A stretch of DNA of 64,000 nt from Pseudomonas bijieensis (GCF_013347965.1 NZ_CP048810.1:3038001-3102000); one strand, 5' to 3'; positions 43,951-54,301 are shown, counted from the first letter of the stretch. Numbers and translations are program-made. The notes: a model not told the origin generated them from the sequence alone.

Positions 43951-45822
43951 TTAGAAGGTCACGCCGACGCTGAGCGCCAGGAAGTCACGATCGTCCACGG
44001 TACTGAAGTCGCCACCAAAGAAGTTGGTGTAGGCCAGGCTGGCGTTGTAGGTGTTCTGGTACTCGGCATCCAGCCCGAGGCTGACGGCTTTGCGGCCTTC
44101 TTCGAAGTTGCCGCCAGGGCCTGGCGAGTAACCCTTGACGTCATGGGACCAGGCCACGTTGGGCTTGAGGTTCACACCGGCGAAGACGTCCGGGTATTCC
44201 CAGATGGCGCGAGCGCGGTAGCCCCAGGACGTGGAGGTGGTGAAGCCGTCGTTGTTGCAGTTGCTGTTCACGTCGTTGATGGTCTGGCCGCCACCTGTGG
44301 CGGTAGCGCCGTTGAGCCTGTCACAGGCTCCGGCGGGCAGTTGACCCGGGCCAAAGACAGGGTCACGACCGTAGCGAAGGTCCGACTTGCTTTCCAAGCC
44401 TCCAACATGAGTAACGCCGACTTCACCTACCAGTGTGAGGCGACTGGCGCCCATGACCTGATCCAAGAAGTGAGTGAAGGTGGTCTGGAACTGAGTGATT
44501 TCCTTGCGGCGATAACCATGCAGATCCTGGCCTGGCACACCCGTAAGCAGCGAAGCATTGCCCAACGTAGGACCACCGAGCGGGCGAACGCCGGCGAACA
44601 GAATATCAGTGGTGCTCAATTGCACCGGTGCATTTGGGCGATAGCTCAATTCACCGCTCCACGCCGTACCGGTAGGCAGCGTCGTGGAGAAGCTCAGGCC
44701 GTAGAGGCGAATGTCTTCCGGATATTCGACGAAATATTGCGAGTTGCCTGCAACCAGCAGAGGCGCCAGTCCGGCAAACGGAGGGGGCAATCCTGCAGCT
44801 ATGTTGTAGACCGACTGCGAGGCACCCGTGGCACTGAAAATCGGCGCACGACTGTGGTAGTTCATGAAGTAGGCACCGAACTCGGTGTCCAGCGGCTCGA
44901 ACATGTACTTCAACGAAGCACCCCACTGACCACTGTCACGGGCGTCGCGATCCGGCCCGCGGCGTACCAGTACGCCTTCTTCGTTGACGTCGACACCCAG
45001 TGCGGCCGCTGGGCCCAACGCGGCGGCTGGGAGCGTGGAACGCTTGCTCAGCACCCGCAGGTTATCGGTACACCCATCGGCAATCACATCCGGCTGGGAG
45101 AAGAACGTACCGCAGTTATCCACCACGGTCTGGTCCCATTCAATCTGGTAGAACGCCTCGGCCGACAGGTTGTCGGTCAGGCTCTGGGAAACGTAGAACA
45201 TGTTGACCGGGATCAGGCCTTCCTTGATCTCGGCACCAGGGCGACGGAACGCGGACACGTCGACCGGGTTGATGGAGTTGATGCCGCCCTGGATGAAGGT
45301 ACTTTCACCCCAGCTGACCACTTGCTTGCCCAGGCGGACCGAACCCGGCTGATCGGCAATGGCGTAGTTGTGGTAGACGAATGCGTCGAGGATCTGCCCG
45401 CCGGAGGACTTGGCGCCTTCCTTGCGGTTGCTGTCGCTGATGTCCTTGTACAGGCGGTGTTCGTCCTTGAGTTCGAAGTCGTACCAGTACTTGCCGCGCA
45501 CGAACACGCCGGTATCGCCGTATTTCAGCTCCAGGTCATGGATGCCCTTGAAGATCTTCGAGAAGGTTTCCCCTCGCTTGAAGTTCAAGTGACCGTCGTC
45601 GGAGGTCTGCGACAGGCCCTTGCCACCATTGTTGACACCGATCAGGTCCTTGTTGGCGTTGGCCGTGGACCAGCTCGCGCCGACCGACAGGGACGAGTCG
45701 AACTGGCCCTCGATTTCACCGATGTTGAAACTGACGCCGAATGCTGGCCCGGCGAGCGAAGAGGCGAGACTGACCGCCAGAGGCAGTTTTGCCCGGCGCC
45801 AGAACGTGGTTGCTGAGGTCAT
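43951..45822 (-). CDS. DUF1302 outer membrane beta-barrel protein
   Basis: 623 residues: signal peptide to about residue 29 ('LAGPAFGVSF'), then a long barrel ('FNIGEIEGQFDSSLSVGASWS') ending in 'FLALSVGVTF' with a C-terminal Phe, as in outer membrane barrels. Probably passes or exports hydrophobic substrates together with the DUF1329 protein encoded next. GGAGTAG lies before the ATG. Confidence 0.9.
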   Translation of the reverse strand: MTSATTFWRRAKLPLAVSLASSLAGPAFGVSFNIGEIEGQFDSSLSVGASWSTANANKDLIGVNNGGKGLSQTSDDGHLNFKRGETFSKIFKGIHDLELKYGDTGVFVRGKYWYDFELKDEHRLYKDISDSNRKEGAKSSGGQILDAFVYHNYAIADQPGSVRLGKQVVSWGESTFIQGGINSINPVDVSAFRRPGAEIKEGLIPVNMFYVSQSLTDNLSAEAFYQIEWDQTVVDNCGTFFSQPDVIADGCTDNLRVLSKRSTLPAAALGPAAALGVDVNEEGVLVRRGPDRDARDSGQWGASLKYMFEPLDTEFGAYFMNYHSRAPIFSATGASQSVYNIAAGLPPPFAGLAPLLVAGNSQYFVEYPEDIRLYGLSFSTTLPTGTAWSGELSYRPNAPVQLSTTDILFAGVRPLGGPTLGNASLLTGVPGQDLHGYRRKEITQFQTTFTHFLDQVMGASRLTLVGEVGVTHVGGLESKSDLRYGRDPVFGPGQLPAGACDRLNGATATGGGQTINDVNSNCNNDGFTTSTSWGYRARAIWEYPDVFAGVNLKPNVAWSHDVKGYSPGPGGNFEEGRKAVSLGLDAEYQNTYNASLAYTNFFGGDFSTVDDRDFLALSVGVTF

Positions 45823-46153
45823 CGACGCTACTCCATGTGCATTATTGTTATGGCAGTGGACATTTCAAGAACACCTCGATGGCTGGGAGCGGCAGCGTCC
45901 CGACATCCATCAAGGTCGCATCGCCCTTTCGTGCGTGCGCCCCGTTCTTGAGAATCCGTGAGCGGACTATAGCCAGCAGGTAGTACGGCTTGATCCCTCT
46001 AAAGTGTGATTTGCAGCCCTCGACCACTCTGGAACAGTCCTTTCGCCAGGCCGACAGATGCCGGCACGGCAAGGATGGCTGAAATTTTCGGTTTGACAAG
46101 GCAAGCGCTTGCTTGGTGGGGCTGCCGTGCCCTTTCGGGCACGGCAAAAAGGC
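45823..46153. other. Intergenic region between DUF1302 and acyl-CoA ligase genes
   Basis: No gene seen. It includes a strong hairpin, TGCCGTGCCC-TTTC-GGGCACGGCA (about 46125-46146), directly after the ligase stop codon. The minus-strand T-tract is missing after it, so it is at best a factor-assisted terminator or an RNA-stabilising stem. Confidence 0.45.
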
Positions 46154-47836
46154 CTAAAGCGTGGACAGGAAGGTGCTGTTGTTGCTCTGCCATTCGGTGA
46201 TGTCGACGCGGATGCGCTTCTTGTCGAGCTTGCCGACGCTGGTCTTGGGAATTTCAGTAACAAGGGCGATCTGGCTCGGGATCGCCCACTTGCTCAGGTG
46301 CCCCAGCTCGACGAACGGCTTGAGGTGTTCCTTGAGCTCACGAGCCCCGATCTCATGCCCTTCGCGAATCACCAGCAAGGCAAACGGCCGCTCGCCCCAC
46401 TGCGGATCGGGGATGCCGACCACTGCTACTTCGCGTACCGCCACGTGACGGCTGATGAGGTCCTCCAGGTCCAGGGAGGAGATCCATTCGCCACCGGTCT
46501 TGATCACGTCCTTGATGCGGTCACGGATGTCGATGAAGCCCATGTTGTCCAGGGTGGCGACGTCACCGGTGTGCAGCCAGCCGCCGGCCCAGAGCTCGGC
46601 GCCCTTCTGCGGCTCGTTGAAGTAACCCTCGGTGAGCCACGGCGCGCGCAGCACCAGTTCGCCCTGGGTCTCGCCGTCGGCCGGCAGGAAGCGGCCCTCG
46701 GTGTCGACGATCGCCGCTTCCACCAATGGCCCCGGCACGCCGGCCTTGATCCGGTAGGTGGTGCGTTCGTCCTCGCTGCCGGCCATCAACTCGTCGTTGA
46801 GGTGGGCGCAGGACACCAGCGGGCCGGTTTCCGACATGCCATAGGCGGCGGTGAGCTGGATGCCCCGGGCCTTGGCCGCTTCGTACAGGCTGCGGTTCAG
46901 CGCGCTGCCACCAATGACGATTTTCCAACCGCCGAAATCGGTGTCCTGGGCGCCCTTGGCATTGAGGACCATCTGCAGGATGGTCGGCACGCAATGGGAA
47001 AAGGTGACCTTTTCCTTGCGCCACAGCTGGACCAGGAATTCGGGGTCGTAGCGACCCGGGTAAACCTGCTTGAGCCCGAGCATGGTCGCCACGTACGGCA
47101 GACCCCAGGCATGGACATGGAACATCGGCGTAATGGGCATGTACACGTCGTTGGTGCCCAGCAGCCGCACACTGTCGATGGAGCCCATGATGGTCGCCAC
47201 GCCCATGGTGTGCAGCACCAGTTGCCGATGGGTGAAATACACGCCCTTGGGGTTGCCCGTGGTGCCGGTGGTGTAGAACGTGGTGGCGACGGAGTTTTCG
47301 TCGAAATCCTGGAAGTCGTAGGTGGGGGCGGCGGCGGCCAGCAGTTGCTCGTATTCACCCACCAGGTTCGGCAGGTCAGCGGTTTTTTCCGGCAGGTCGG
47401 TCAGCAGCAGGGTCTTGTCCACCGTGGTCAGGTGCCCGGCAATCGCCTGGTACAAGCCGACGAACTCGCTGTTGACCAGCACGAAGCGGTCCTCGGCGTG
47501 GTTCATGGTGTAGACGATCTGCTCCGGTGACAGGCGCACATTGATGGTGTGGATCACCGCGCCGATCATCGGGATCGCGAACATGCACTCCAGGTAGCGA
47601 TGGCTGTCCCAGTCCATCACCGCCACGGTATCACCGGCCTTGACCCCCGCCTCGGTCAACACGTTGGCCAGGCGCGCGACCCGTTCGATCAGCGTCGGGT
47701 AGCTGTAGCGCAACTGGTCGCGGTAGATGATCTCGCGGGTTTTCTCGTAACGCGTGCCGGACATCAGCAGCCGCTTGATCAGCAGCGGGTATTGATAGGC
47801 GCCTTCGGCTGGAGGAATAACGCGAGTCTGCAACAT
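46154..47836 (-). CDS. Medium/long-chain fatty acid-CoA ligase
   Basis: 560 residues from [24 protein letters not shown] precedes this ATG. Adenylate-forming motifs: '[19 protein letters not shown]', '[10 protein letters not shown]', '[22 protein letters not shown]' and '[10 protein letters not shown]' with the catalytic Lys. It activates carboxylic acids to CoA esters for beta-oxidation. The neighbouring DUF1302/DUF1329 genes suggest a hydrophobic substrate taken up or exported through them. Confidence 0.92.
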   Translation of the reverse strand: MLQTRVIPPAEGAYQYPLLIKRLLMSGTRYEKTREIIYRDQLRYSYPTLIERVARLANVLTEAGVKAGDTVAVMDWDSHRYLECMFAIPMIGAVIHTINVRLSPEQIVYTMNHAEDRFVLVNSEFVGLYQAIAGHLTTVDKTLLLTDLPEKTADLPNLVGEYEQLLAAAAPTYDFQDFDENSVATTFYTTGTTGNPKGVYFTHRQLVLHTMGVATIMGSIDSVRLLGTNDVYMPITPMFHVHAWGLPYVATMLGLKQVYPGRYDPEFLVQLWRKEKVTFSHCVPTILQMVLNAKGAQDTDFGGWKIVIGGSALNRSLYEAAKARGIQLTAAYGMSETGPLVSCAHLNDELMAGSEDERTTYRIKAGVPGPLVEAAIVDTEGRFLPADGETQGELVLRAPWLTEGYFNEPQKGAELWAGGWLHTGDVATLDNMGFIDIRDRIKDVIKTGGEWISSLDLEDLISRHVAVREVAVVGIPDPQWGERPFALLVIREGHEIGARELKEHLKPFVELGHLSKWAIPSQIALVTEIPKTSVGKLDKKRIRVDITEWQSNNSTFLSTL

Positions 47837-48106
47837 AAGAGTCCCTTTTCTGACTGCACGGTCTTGGCTGGAAGCAAGCACTCTAGAGCGCTTATACACG
47901 GATCAAATCAGCCAAAGGAATGATTTGATCCGCGCGCAAATACTAGCCTTGAGCCATCTTCCCCCCGGGTTTCGCAAGCATTGCGTAACCAAACCTTGTC
48001 AGAACGGGATCCAACAGCGAGCATAGGTGTCACGCTTGTTACAAAAGCCTGTGGGGGAAATGCCCTGGCAGGTGCCCAGCATGCCACCACTTTTTGACAG
48101 AAAATA

Positions 48107-49021
48107 ATGAACACCGAACCGACCTCTTCCCAGGCCACCGTGCCTCAGGGCGCGCCGCTTGTGTCGATCGTGGCCCCCTGCTACAACGCCGGAAAATACC
48201 TGGAAGAAGCGATCCACAGCCTCTTTGCCCAGGATTACCCGAACATTGAGGTCATCGTGGTCGACGACGGCTCCACCGACGACAGCCTCGCCATGCTCCG
48301 GCAGTTGCAGCAAACCTACGATTTCCAGCTCTACGCCCAGGAGAACCAGGGCGTGAGCGCGGCGCTCAACCACGGGCTGAAGTATGCCAAGGGCACGTAC
48401 GTAGCGACCCCGGACCTTGACGACGTGATGTTGCCCCATTCGATCCGGGTCCGCGCCCACTACCTGGACGAACATCCGCAGGTGGGCTGCGTCGGCGCGC
48501 TGATCGTCTACATGGACAGCGAAGGCCGGACCATCAAGGAGCAACAGCACGATCACCTCCAGGTACATACCTTCGATGACCTGCTGCGCAACGCCGCCGT
48601 CATCGGCGCGCCCACGGCCCTGTACCGTATGAGTGCCCTGCGGGACGCCGGTTTTTATGATCCGCAGCTAAGGGTCCAGGATTTCCAGATCACCCTGCGG
48701 ATCGCCCACCAGGGTTATGAAATCCATGAACTACCGATCTGCGTCACGCGCTATCGGCGCCACCCCAATAACCTGTCGAGAAAATACCGCTTGATGCTCA
48801 AGACAGACCTGCAGGCCATCGAGCCCTATCGGGACCACCCAGGCTACGAGTCGGCCCGCACGGTACTGGTGCACAAAGCACTGAAGTACGCCGTGGTCGA
48901 AGACCGCAAAGAAGCCTGGCAACTGTTGCGCAGCATCCCCTGGCGCCACTGGAACAAAACCAGCTTCAAGCGCCTCAGGCGGCTGGTCTTGCGATTGCCG
49001 ATGACAAGGACCAAATCATGA
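48107..49021 (+). CDS. Glycosyltransferase family 2
   Basis: 304 residues, GT-A fold: 'PLVSIVAPCYNAGKYLEEAI' opening, nucleotide-binding 'VIVVDDGSTDDS', metal-binding 'ATPDLDDVMLP' (D-x-D type). The C-terminal part is basic. It transfers a sugar from a nucleotide donor to an unknown cell-surface acceptor. Its stop overlaps the next start (ATGA), so it works with the acetyltransferase. Confidence 0.9.
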   Translation: MNTEPTSSQATVPQGAPLVSIVAPCYNAGKYLEEAIHSLFAQDYPNIEVIVVDDGSTDDSLAMLRQLQQTYDFQLYAQENQGVSAALNHGLKYAKGTYVATPDLDDVMLPHSIRVRAHYLDEHPQVGCVGALIVYMDSEGRTIKEQQHDHLQVHTFDDLLRNAAVIGAPTALYRMSALRDAGFYDPQLRVQDFQITLRIAHQGYEIHELPICVTRYRRHPNNLSRKYRLMLKTDLQAIEPYRDHPGYESARTVLVHKALKYAVVEDRKEAWQLLRSIPWRHWNKTSFKRLRRLVLRLPMTRTKS

Positions 49022-49635
49022 AGTTCTTGCAGAAATTCAAGGAGCGCAAAGTACGAAAGCACCTCAAGCGCCTGGAAAAACTCGAACGAGCGCCGGAAAA
49101 AATCCGCCTGCGCTATCCGAAATACCAGGTTGGGGTGGGTACGTATGGCATTCCCGAGGTGATGGAGTTCGGCGACGACACGGTCCTCAAGGTCGGCTCT
49201 TATACGTCGATCGCCGAAGGGGTGAAGATACTGTTGGGTGGTGGGCATCGCACCGACTGGGTCAGCACGTTTCCATTCCCGCGGATGATCGACGAAGCCC
49301 GGGATATTCCTGGTAGCTACTCGACCAAAGGCGACGTGGTGATTGGCAGCGACTGCTGGATCTGCGCTGAAGCGATGATCCTGTCGGGCGTGACCATCGG
49401 CCATGGCGCCGTGGTCGCGGCCGGCGCGGTGGTGATACGCGATGTCGAGCCTTACGCCATGGTGGGTGGCAATCCGTGCCGGTTCATTCGCTGGCGTTTC
49501 GAGGAGCCGGTGCGTCAGGCCCTACTTGAGTCGGCCTGGTGGGAATGGCCGATGGAAGAGGTCAAGGCGGTGTCGCCACTGCTGTGCAATGACAACATCG
49601 ACGCCTTCCTGGATTACGTCCGCCAACGGCATTGA
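49018..49635 (+). CDS. CatB-related O-acetyltransferase (left-handed beta-helix)
   Basis: 205 residues. Hexapeptide repeats run from about 55 to 160 ('VLKVGSYTSIAEGVKILLGG', 'VVIGSDCWICAEAMILSGV', 'IGHGAVVAAGAVV'), with the family catalytic His in 'GGGHRTDW' and the 'VGGNPCRFIRWRF' end. It uses acetyl-CoA on an acceptor. Translationally coupled to the glycosyltransferase, so O-acetylation of a surface glycan is the likely job. Confidence 0.9.
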   Translation: MKFLQKFKERKVRKHLKRLEKLERAPEKIRLRYPKYQVGVGTYGIPEVMEFGDDTVLKVGSYTSIAEGVKILLGGGHRTDWVSTFPFPRMIDEARDIPGSYSTKGDVVIGSDCWICAEAMILSGVTIGHGAVVAAGAVVIRDVEPYAMVGGNPCRFIRWRFEEPVRQALLESAWWEWPMEEVKAVSPLLCNDNIDAFLDYVRQRH

Positions 49636-49680
49636 TCGCCCCACATTTGCGTGGTGCGATCAAAGGAAAGACCGAAACGG

Positions 49681-50310
49681 TCAGTGCGCCTCGGTAAACG
49701 CCAGCTTCACTCCAATGGCGACGAGCACCGCGCCCATGGTCCGGTCGAACCAGTGGCCCATGCGCGCGAAACCAGCGCGCACCCGTTGCTGGCTGAACAG
49801 CAGCGCCACCAGGCAGAACCAGACGGCCGTGGCGACCGCCAGGTACACACCGTAACCGGCCTGGATCGCCAATGGCGTATGGGGGTTGATCACCACAGTG
49901 AACAGCGACAGGAAAAACAGCGTCGCCTTGGGATTCAGGCCATTGGTGACGAAGCCCGAAATGAACGCGCCACGGGCGGTCCGTTCACCGACTTCCTTGT
50001 GCAGGTTTTCCTCGGCCGGCTTGGCCGGTTGCGCCCGCAGTGCCTTGAAGCCGATGTACAGCAGGTACGCGGCGGCGGCCCACTTCAGCGCGTTGAACAG
50101 CACGATCGATTGCGACACGATCAGGCCGATGCCCAGCAACGAATAGCCCACATGCAGGAAAATCGCCGTGCCGACGCCCAGCGCCGTCCAGGTGCCGGCG
50201 CGCCGGCCATGGGTCACGCTTTCACGTACCACCACGGCAAAATCCGGCCCGGGGCTGGCGACGGCCAGCAGATGGATCAGGGCGACGGTGAGGAATTCGG
50301 TGAGGTACAT
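49681..50310 (-). CDS. LysE/RhtB family amino acid exporter
   Basis: 209 residues, six membrane segments. The N-terminal 'HLLAVASPGPDFAVV' with the PGPD motif and 'GTWTALGVGTAIFLHV' define the family; 'FISGFVTNGLNPKATLFFLS' is also typical. Exports an amino acid or derivative; substrate not predictable. A single gene, convergent with the acetyltransferase. Confidence 0.9.
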   Translation of the reverse strand: MYLTEFLTVALIHLLAVASPGPDFAVVVRESVTHGRRAGTWTALGVGTAIFLHVGYSLLGIGLIVSQSIVLFNALKWAAAAYLLYIGFKALRAQPAKPAEENLHKEVGERTARGAFISGFVTNGLNPKATLFFLSLFTVVINPHTPLAIQAGYGVYLAVATAVWFCLVALLFSQQRVRAGFARMGHWFDRTMGAVLVAIGVKLAFTEAH

Positions 50311-50370
50311 GGTGGCTCCTTGGCTAGCTCAATCTCAAAATAAACATCAACTGTGCGGCGAGTGAAAGTG

Positions 50371-50458
50371 TGTGGGAGCAAAGCTTGCTCGCGATACAGG
50401 CGACTCGATTCCTGGCAAACCCCATCGCCGGTGTCGCGAGCAAGCTTTGCTCCCACAG
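50371..50458. repeat. Paired REP element
   Basis: Inverted arms TGTGGGAGCAAAGCTTGCTC and GAGCAAGCTTTGCTCCCACA between the divergent exporter and dehydrogenase genes. Confidence 0.8.
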
Positions 50459-50515
50459 ACATCTGATAGGCTCGCCACATTACGCCTTCGGTTCTTGACA
50501 TAAAAGGTACAACTG

Positions 50516-51481
50516 ATGACGAACACCGCCCGCGCCGTTTTCCTCGACCACCCTTCCCTGGACCTCGGCGACCTGGACCTGGGCCCGCTGCGCAGTTGCT
50601 TCAGCGACCTGCAACTGTTCGCCCGGACCACCCCGGACCAGGTCATCGAGCGGCTCAAGGGCGCCACCGTGGCGATCACCAACAAGATCGTGATCGATGC
50701 CCAGGCCATGGCGGCCAGCCCCGAACTGAAGCTGATCCTGATCAGTGCCACTGGCACCAATAACGTCGACTTGGAAGCCGCCCGCCGCCACGGCATCACG
50801 GTGTGCAATTGCCAGGGCTACGGCACACCGTCGGTGGCCCAACATACGATCATGCTGTTGCTGAACCTGGCGACGCGCCTGGCCGATTATCAAAAAGCGG
50901 TGGGCGAAGGTCGCTGGCAGCAGGCTTCGCAGTTCTGCCTGCTGGACTATCCGATTGTCGAACTGGAAGGCAAGACCCTGGGTCTGCTGGGCCATGGCGA
51001 ACTGGGCAGCGCCGTCGGGCGGCTGGCCGAAGCCTTTGGCATGCGCGTGCTGCTGGGGCAGATCCCCGGGCGCCCGGCCCGACCCGACCGCTTGCCGCTG
51101 GAGCAACTGCTGCCGCAAATCGATGCCCTGACCCTGCACTGCCCGCTCAACGAACACACCCGGAACTTCATCGGCGCCCGCGAACTGGCGCTGCTCAAGC
51201 CCGGTGCGTTCGTGGTCAATACCGCCCGCGGTGGCCTGATCGACGAACAGGCCTTGGCCGAGGCGCTGCGCAGCGGTCACTTGGGCGGCGCCGCCACCGA
51301 CGTGCTCAGCGTGGAGCCGCCGGTCCAAGGCAACCCGCTGCTGGCCAGCGATATTCCTCGGTTGATCGTCACACCGCACAACGCCTGGGGCAGTCGCGAG
51401 GCGCGGCAACGGATCGTCGGTCAAATGAGCGAAAACGCCCAAGGCTTTTTCAGCGGTACAGCACGGCGTGTCGTCAGTTGA
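50516..51481 (+). CDS. D-2-hydroxyacid dehydrogenase (glycerate dehydrogenase-like)
   Basis: 321 residues. NAD-binding GLLGHGELGSAVG (about 150), catalytic Arg in 'VNTARGGLIDEQAL', Glu in 'VEPPV' region, and His in 'TPHNAWGSREARQR'. It reduces a 2-keto acid such as hydroxypyruvate with NAD(P)H. The strain of HprA-like sequences with the 'NCQGYGTPSVAQHT' phrase supports glycerate dehydrogenase. rsmC follows after 33 bases. Confidence 0.88.
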   Translation: MTNTARAVFLDHPSLDLGDLDLGPLRSCFSDLQLFARTTPDQVIERLKGATVAITNKIVIDAQAMAASPELKLILISATGTNNVDLEAARRHGITVCNCQGYGTPSVAQHTIMLLLNLATRLADYQKAVGEGRWQQASQFCLLDYPIVELEGKTLGLLGHGELGSAVGRLAEAFGMRVLLGQIPGRPARPDRLPLEQLLPQIDALTLHCPLNEHTRNFIGARELALLKPGAFVVNTARGGLIDEQALAEALRSGHLGGAATDVLSVEPPVQGNPLLASDIPRLIVTPHNAWGSREARQRIVGQMSENAQGFFSGTARRVVS

Positions 51482-51514
51482 TAAACTGCCGCACTTTTTT
51501 TCAAGGAGCAGACC

Positions 51515-52513
51515 ATGGATCCGCGCAGTGAAGTACTGCTTCGTCAGGCCGAGTTATTCCAGGGCTCGGTGTTGTTGGCCGGCCTGCCCGCCGACGACCT
51601 GCTCGGCCGCTTGCCCGAGGCCCATGGCTGGTGCTGGCATGCTGGCGATCAGGCGGCGCTGGACGCGCGCTTTCCCGAGCGCAGCCACTTTGGTGTGAAC
51701 GTCCCCGAGCAGGGGTTCGACACCGCCGTGGTGTTCCTGCCCAAGGCCAAGGACCTCACCGACTACATCCTCAATGCCGTGGCCGCGCGCCTGGCCGGGC
51801 GCGAGGTGTACCTGGTGGGGGAAAAACGCAGCGGCATCGAAGGTGCGTCCAAGCAGCTCAACCCGTTCGGCAAGCCACGCAAGCTCGACAGCGCCCGGCA
51901 CTGCCAACTGTGGCAAGTCACGGTCGCCAACGCGCCCGAGGCCAAGCCTCTGGAAAGCCTGGCCCAGACCTACGAGCTGCCCCTGGCCGAAGGCCCGTTG
52001 AAGGTCATCAGCCTGCCGGGGGTGTTCAGCCACGGTCGCCTGGATCGCGGCAGTGCGCTGCTGTTGGAGCACCTGGATAAACTGCCCAGCGGGCATTTGC
52101 TCGACTTCGGTTGCGGTGCCGGGGTGCTGGGGGCGGCGGTCAAGCGTCGCTATCCACACAACACCGTCACTCTATTGGACGTGGACGCGTTCGCCGCCGC
52201 CAGCAGTCGCCTGACCCTGGCCGCCAATGGCCTGGAAGCCGAGGTGCTGACCGGTGACGGCATCGACGCCGCTCCCATGGGCTTGAGCGCGATCCTGAGC
52301 AATCCACCGTTCCATGTCGGCGTGCACACCGATTACCACGCCACGGAAAACCTGCTACGAAAAGCAGCCAAACATCTGAAAAATGGCGGCGAACTTCGGT
52401 TGGTGGCGAACAGTTTCCTCAAGTACCAACCCCTGATCGAGGAGCATCTGGGCGTGTGTGCGATCAAGGCCGAAGGCCAAGGCTTTCGCATCTACCGGGC
52501 CAAGCGCGGCTGA
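51515..52513 (+). CDS. rsmC: 16S rRNA (guanine1207-N2)-methyltransferase
   Basis: 332 residues, two methyltransferase-fold halves; the C-terminal half holds the SAM site '[15 protein letters not shown]' and the catalytic '[15 protein letters not shown]'. The N-terminal half is the degenerate RsmC domain ('[15 protein letters not shown]'). It methylates G1207 of assembled 30S subunits. AAGGAGC lies before the ATG. Confidence 0.93.
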   Translation: MDPRSEVLLRQAELFQGSVLLAGLPADDLLGRLPEAHGWCWHAGDQAALDARFPERSHFGVNVPEQGFDTAVVFLPKAKDLTDYILNAVAARLAGREVYLVGEKRSGIEGASKQLNPFGKPRKLDSARHCQLWQVTVANAPEAKPLESLAQTYELPLAEGPLKVISLPGVFSHGRLDRGSALLLEHLDKLPSGHLLDFGCGAGVLGAAVKRRYPHNTVTLLDVDAFAAASSRLTLAANGLEAEVLTGDGIDAAPMGLSAILSNPPFHVGVHTDYHATENLLRKAAKHLKNGGELRLVANSFLKYQPLIEEHLGVCAIKAEGQGFRIYRAKRG

Positions 52514-52562
52514 AGCATTTTTAAGAAACAGCACTTGCCCAATCGGATTTGCCTAGGCAGAA

Positions 52563-52770
52563 TCCGCTCCGTCCTAGGGGAGTAGTCTCCCGCGAGCGCC
52601 ATGCTCGCCCGGCATACGTCAACATACTTGGTCAGCAGACCATGGCGTATGCGGCCCAAGCGTCCACGCAGATGGTCGCTGGGTTTGACAAGACCTATGA
52701 CACGCACACCTTACCCGGGGCGGGAAGGCTGTACGTGTCATAGCCGTGTCGACCCGCCCCTTTAGGAACT
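52563..52770 (+). ncRNA. yybP-ykoY manganese riboswitch
   Basis: The conserved GGGGAGTAG (52577-52585) and the CCGGCATACGTCAACATACTTGG-type second half (read from 52610) with closing CGTATGCGG match the yybP-ykoY aptamer, and the gene behind it is a GDT1-type exporter, a known partner. The expression platform contains arms GGGGCGGG (52717-52724) and CCCGCCCC (52753-52760) followed by TTTAGGAAC, so the stem can end transcription or hide the ribosome binding site. Boundaries are approximate. Confidence 0.88.
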
Positions 52771-52774
52771 CCTG

Positions 52775-53359
52775 ATGCTGGACTCACTCCTCGTACCTAC
52801 CGCTATCGTTGCGTTGGCCGAAATCGGCGACAAGACGCAATTGCTCGCGCTCATCCTGGCGGCTCGCTTTCGCAAACCCTGGCCAATCATCGCCGGCATC
52901 GTTGCCGCGACACTCGCCAACCATGCGGCAGCCGGCGCGGTCGGCGCCTGGGTCAGCGGTTTTTTCTCCGACGCGGTCTTGCACTGGATACTGGCAGCAA
53001 GCTTCACGGCCACGGCACTGTGGACCCTGGTCCCCGACAAGCTGGACGATGAAGAAACGAACACGGCCCGTAAGTTCGGACCGTTCCTGACCACGCTGAT
53101 TGCGTTCTTCCTGGCGGAAATCGGCGACAAGACGCAGATCGCCACGGTGATGCTCGCTGCGCAATACCCGGAGTTGTGGCTGGTGATCATCGGTACCACG
53201 GTGGGCATGTTGATCGCCAACGTGCCGGTGGTCCTGGCCGGCAACTTCGCCGCCGAGAAACTACCCCTTACCTTGATCCGCCGCCTGGCCGCCTCGGCAT
53301 TCTTCGTCCTGGCGATCGTGGCGGTGTACAAGGCGATGCAGAGTAGTGGGTGGGTTTGA
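52775..53359 (+). CDS. mneA: TMEM165/GDT1 family manganese exporter
   Basis: 194 residues, six membrane segments in two repeats, each with the family motif EIGDKTQ ('ALAEIGDKTQLLAL', 'FLAEIGDKTQIATV'). These proteins export Mn2+ (or Ca2+). The yybP-ykoY riboswitch directly upstream supports manganese control. The symbol follows the bacterial MneA naming. Confidence 0.9.
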   Translation: MLDSLLVPTAIVALAEIGDKTQLLALILAARFRKPWPIIAGIVAATLANHAAAGAVGAWVSGFFSDAVLHWILAASFTATALWTLVPDKLDDEETNTARKFGPFLTTLIAFFLAEIGDKTQIATVMLAAQYPELWLVIIGTTVGMLIANVPVVLAGNFAAEKLPLTLIRRLAASAFFVLAIVAVYKAMQSSGWV

Positions 53360-53388
53360 CCCTGTGTCACACCTTGGGCTGAGGATAA

Positions 53389-53479
53389 CTGTGGGAGCAT
53401 AGCTTGCTCGCGATAAACGATGACGCGGTCTGATTGACGTCTGCGTCACCCCTGTCGCGAGCAAGCTTTGCTCCCACAA
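53389..53479. repeat. Paired REP element
   Basis: Inverted arms CTGTGGGAGCATAGCTTGCTC (in part) and GAGCAAGCTTTGCTCCCACA, between the convergent exporter and protease genes. Confidence 0.8.
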
Positions 53480-53485
53480 CAATGC

Positions 53486-54301
53486 TTACTTCTTGGCCTG
53501 CTGATACAGCGGCATCACCTTCGGAATCGCCGCCTGCAACGAAGCGATACGGCTGCTCGACGAAGGGTGGGTACTCATGAACTCCGGCGGCGCGCCTTCC
53601 GAGGCCTTGGCCATCTTGTTCCACAAGGTGATCGCGGCGTTCGGGTCGTAGCCGGCGCGGGCAGCCAGTTCGAGGCCGATCAGGTCGGCTTCGTTCTCGT
53701 TGCCACGGCTGTTGGGCAAGGTCATGCCGTAGTTGGCGACGGTGTCGGCCAACGCCAGGCTGTCCTGGCCCAGGCCGAACAAGGCGCCAGCGCCCTGCTT
53801 GGCCATCTCGATGCCATAGGCCTTGGACATCGCTTCGCGCCCGTGCTCGCGCAGGGCGTGGGCGATTTCGTGGCCCATGATCGCGGCAATCTCAGCGTCG
53901 GTCAGCTTCAACTGGTCGATCAGGCCGGTGTAGAACATGATCTTGCCGCCAGGGCCGCAATTGGCGTTGAGTTCATCGCTCTTGATCAGGTTCACTTCCC
54001 AATTCCACTGCGCCGAATCCGGGCGGAACACCGGTGCCTGGGCAATCAAGCGGTCGGCAATGACCTGGATGCGCTTGGCATCGTTGCTGGTCTTGTCCAG
54101 CGCGCCCTGGGCGCTCGCCTCACCCATCGTCTTTTGGTAGGACTGGGCGTACATCTGGTTGACCTGCTCGGTCGACAGCATGCTGAACATATACTGCTTG
54201 CGCTCCACGCCCACGGCTCCGCCGCTGGTGGTATTGACCGACTGGCAACCGGCGAGCAGCAGAGCCGCGCTCAGAGCACTCACCATCAATGTCTTGTTCA
54301 T
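53486..54301 (-). CDS. M48 family metalloprotease lipoprotein (LoiP/YggG-like)
   Basis: 271 residues. Lipobox LLLAGC with the lipidated Cys at 19; zinc site MGHEIAHAL (HExxH) and the third ligand Glu in 'GNENEADLIGLELAARAGY'; C-terminal 'MSTHPSSSSRIASLQ' is family typical. Anchored in the envelope, probably for outer membrane protein quality control. A single gene. Confidence 0.9.
   Translation of the reverse strand: MNKTLMVSALSAALLLAGCQSVNTTSGGAVGVERKQYMFSMLSTEQVNQMYAQSYQKTMGEASAQGALDKTSNDAKRIQVIADRLIAQAPVFRPDSAQWNWEVNLIKSDELNANCGPGGKIMFYTGLIDQLKLTDAEIAAIMGHEIAHALREHGREAMSKAYGIEMAKQGAGALFGLGQDSLALADTVANYGMTLPNSRGNENEADLIGLELAARAGYDPNAAITLWNKMAKASEGAPPEFMSTHPSSSSRIASLQAAIPKVMPLYQQAKK

Noticed and set aside
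43609..45816. Long plus-strand frame opposite DUF1302 and DUF1329
   Set aside because: Antisense shadow; both minus-strand genes have signal peptides and family motifs.
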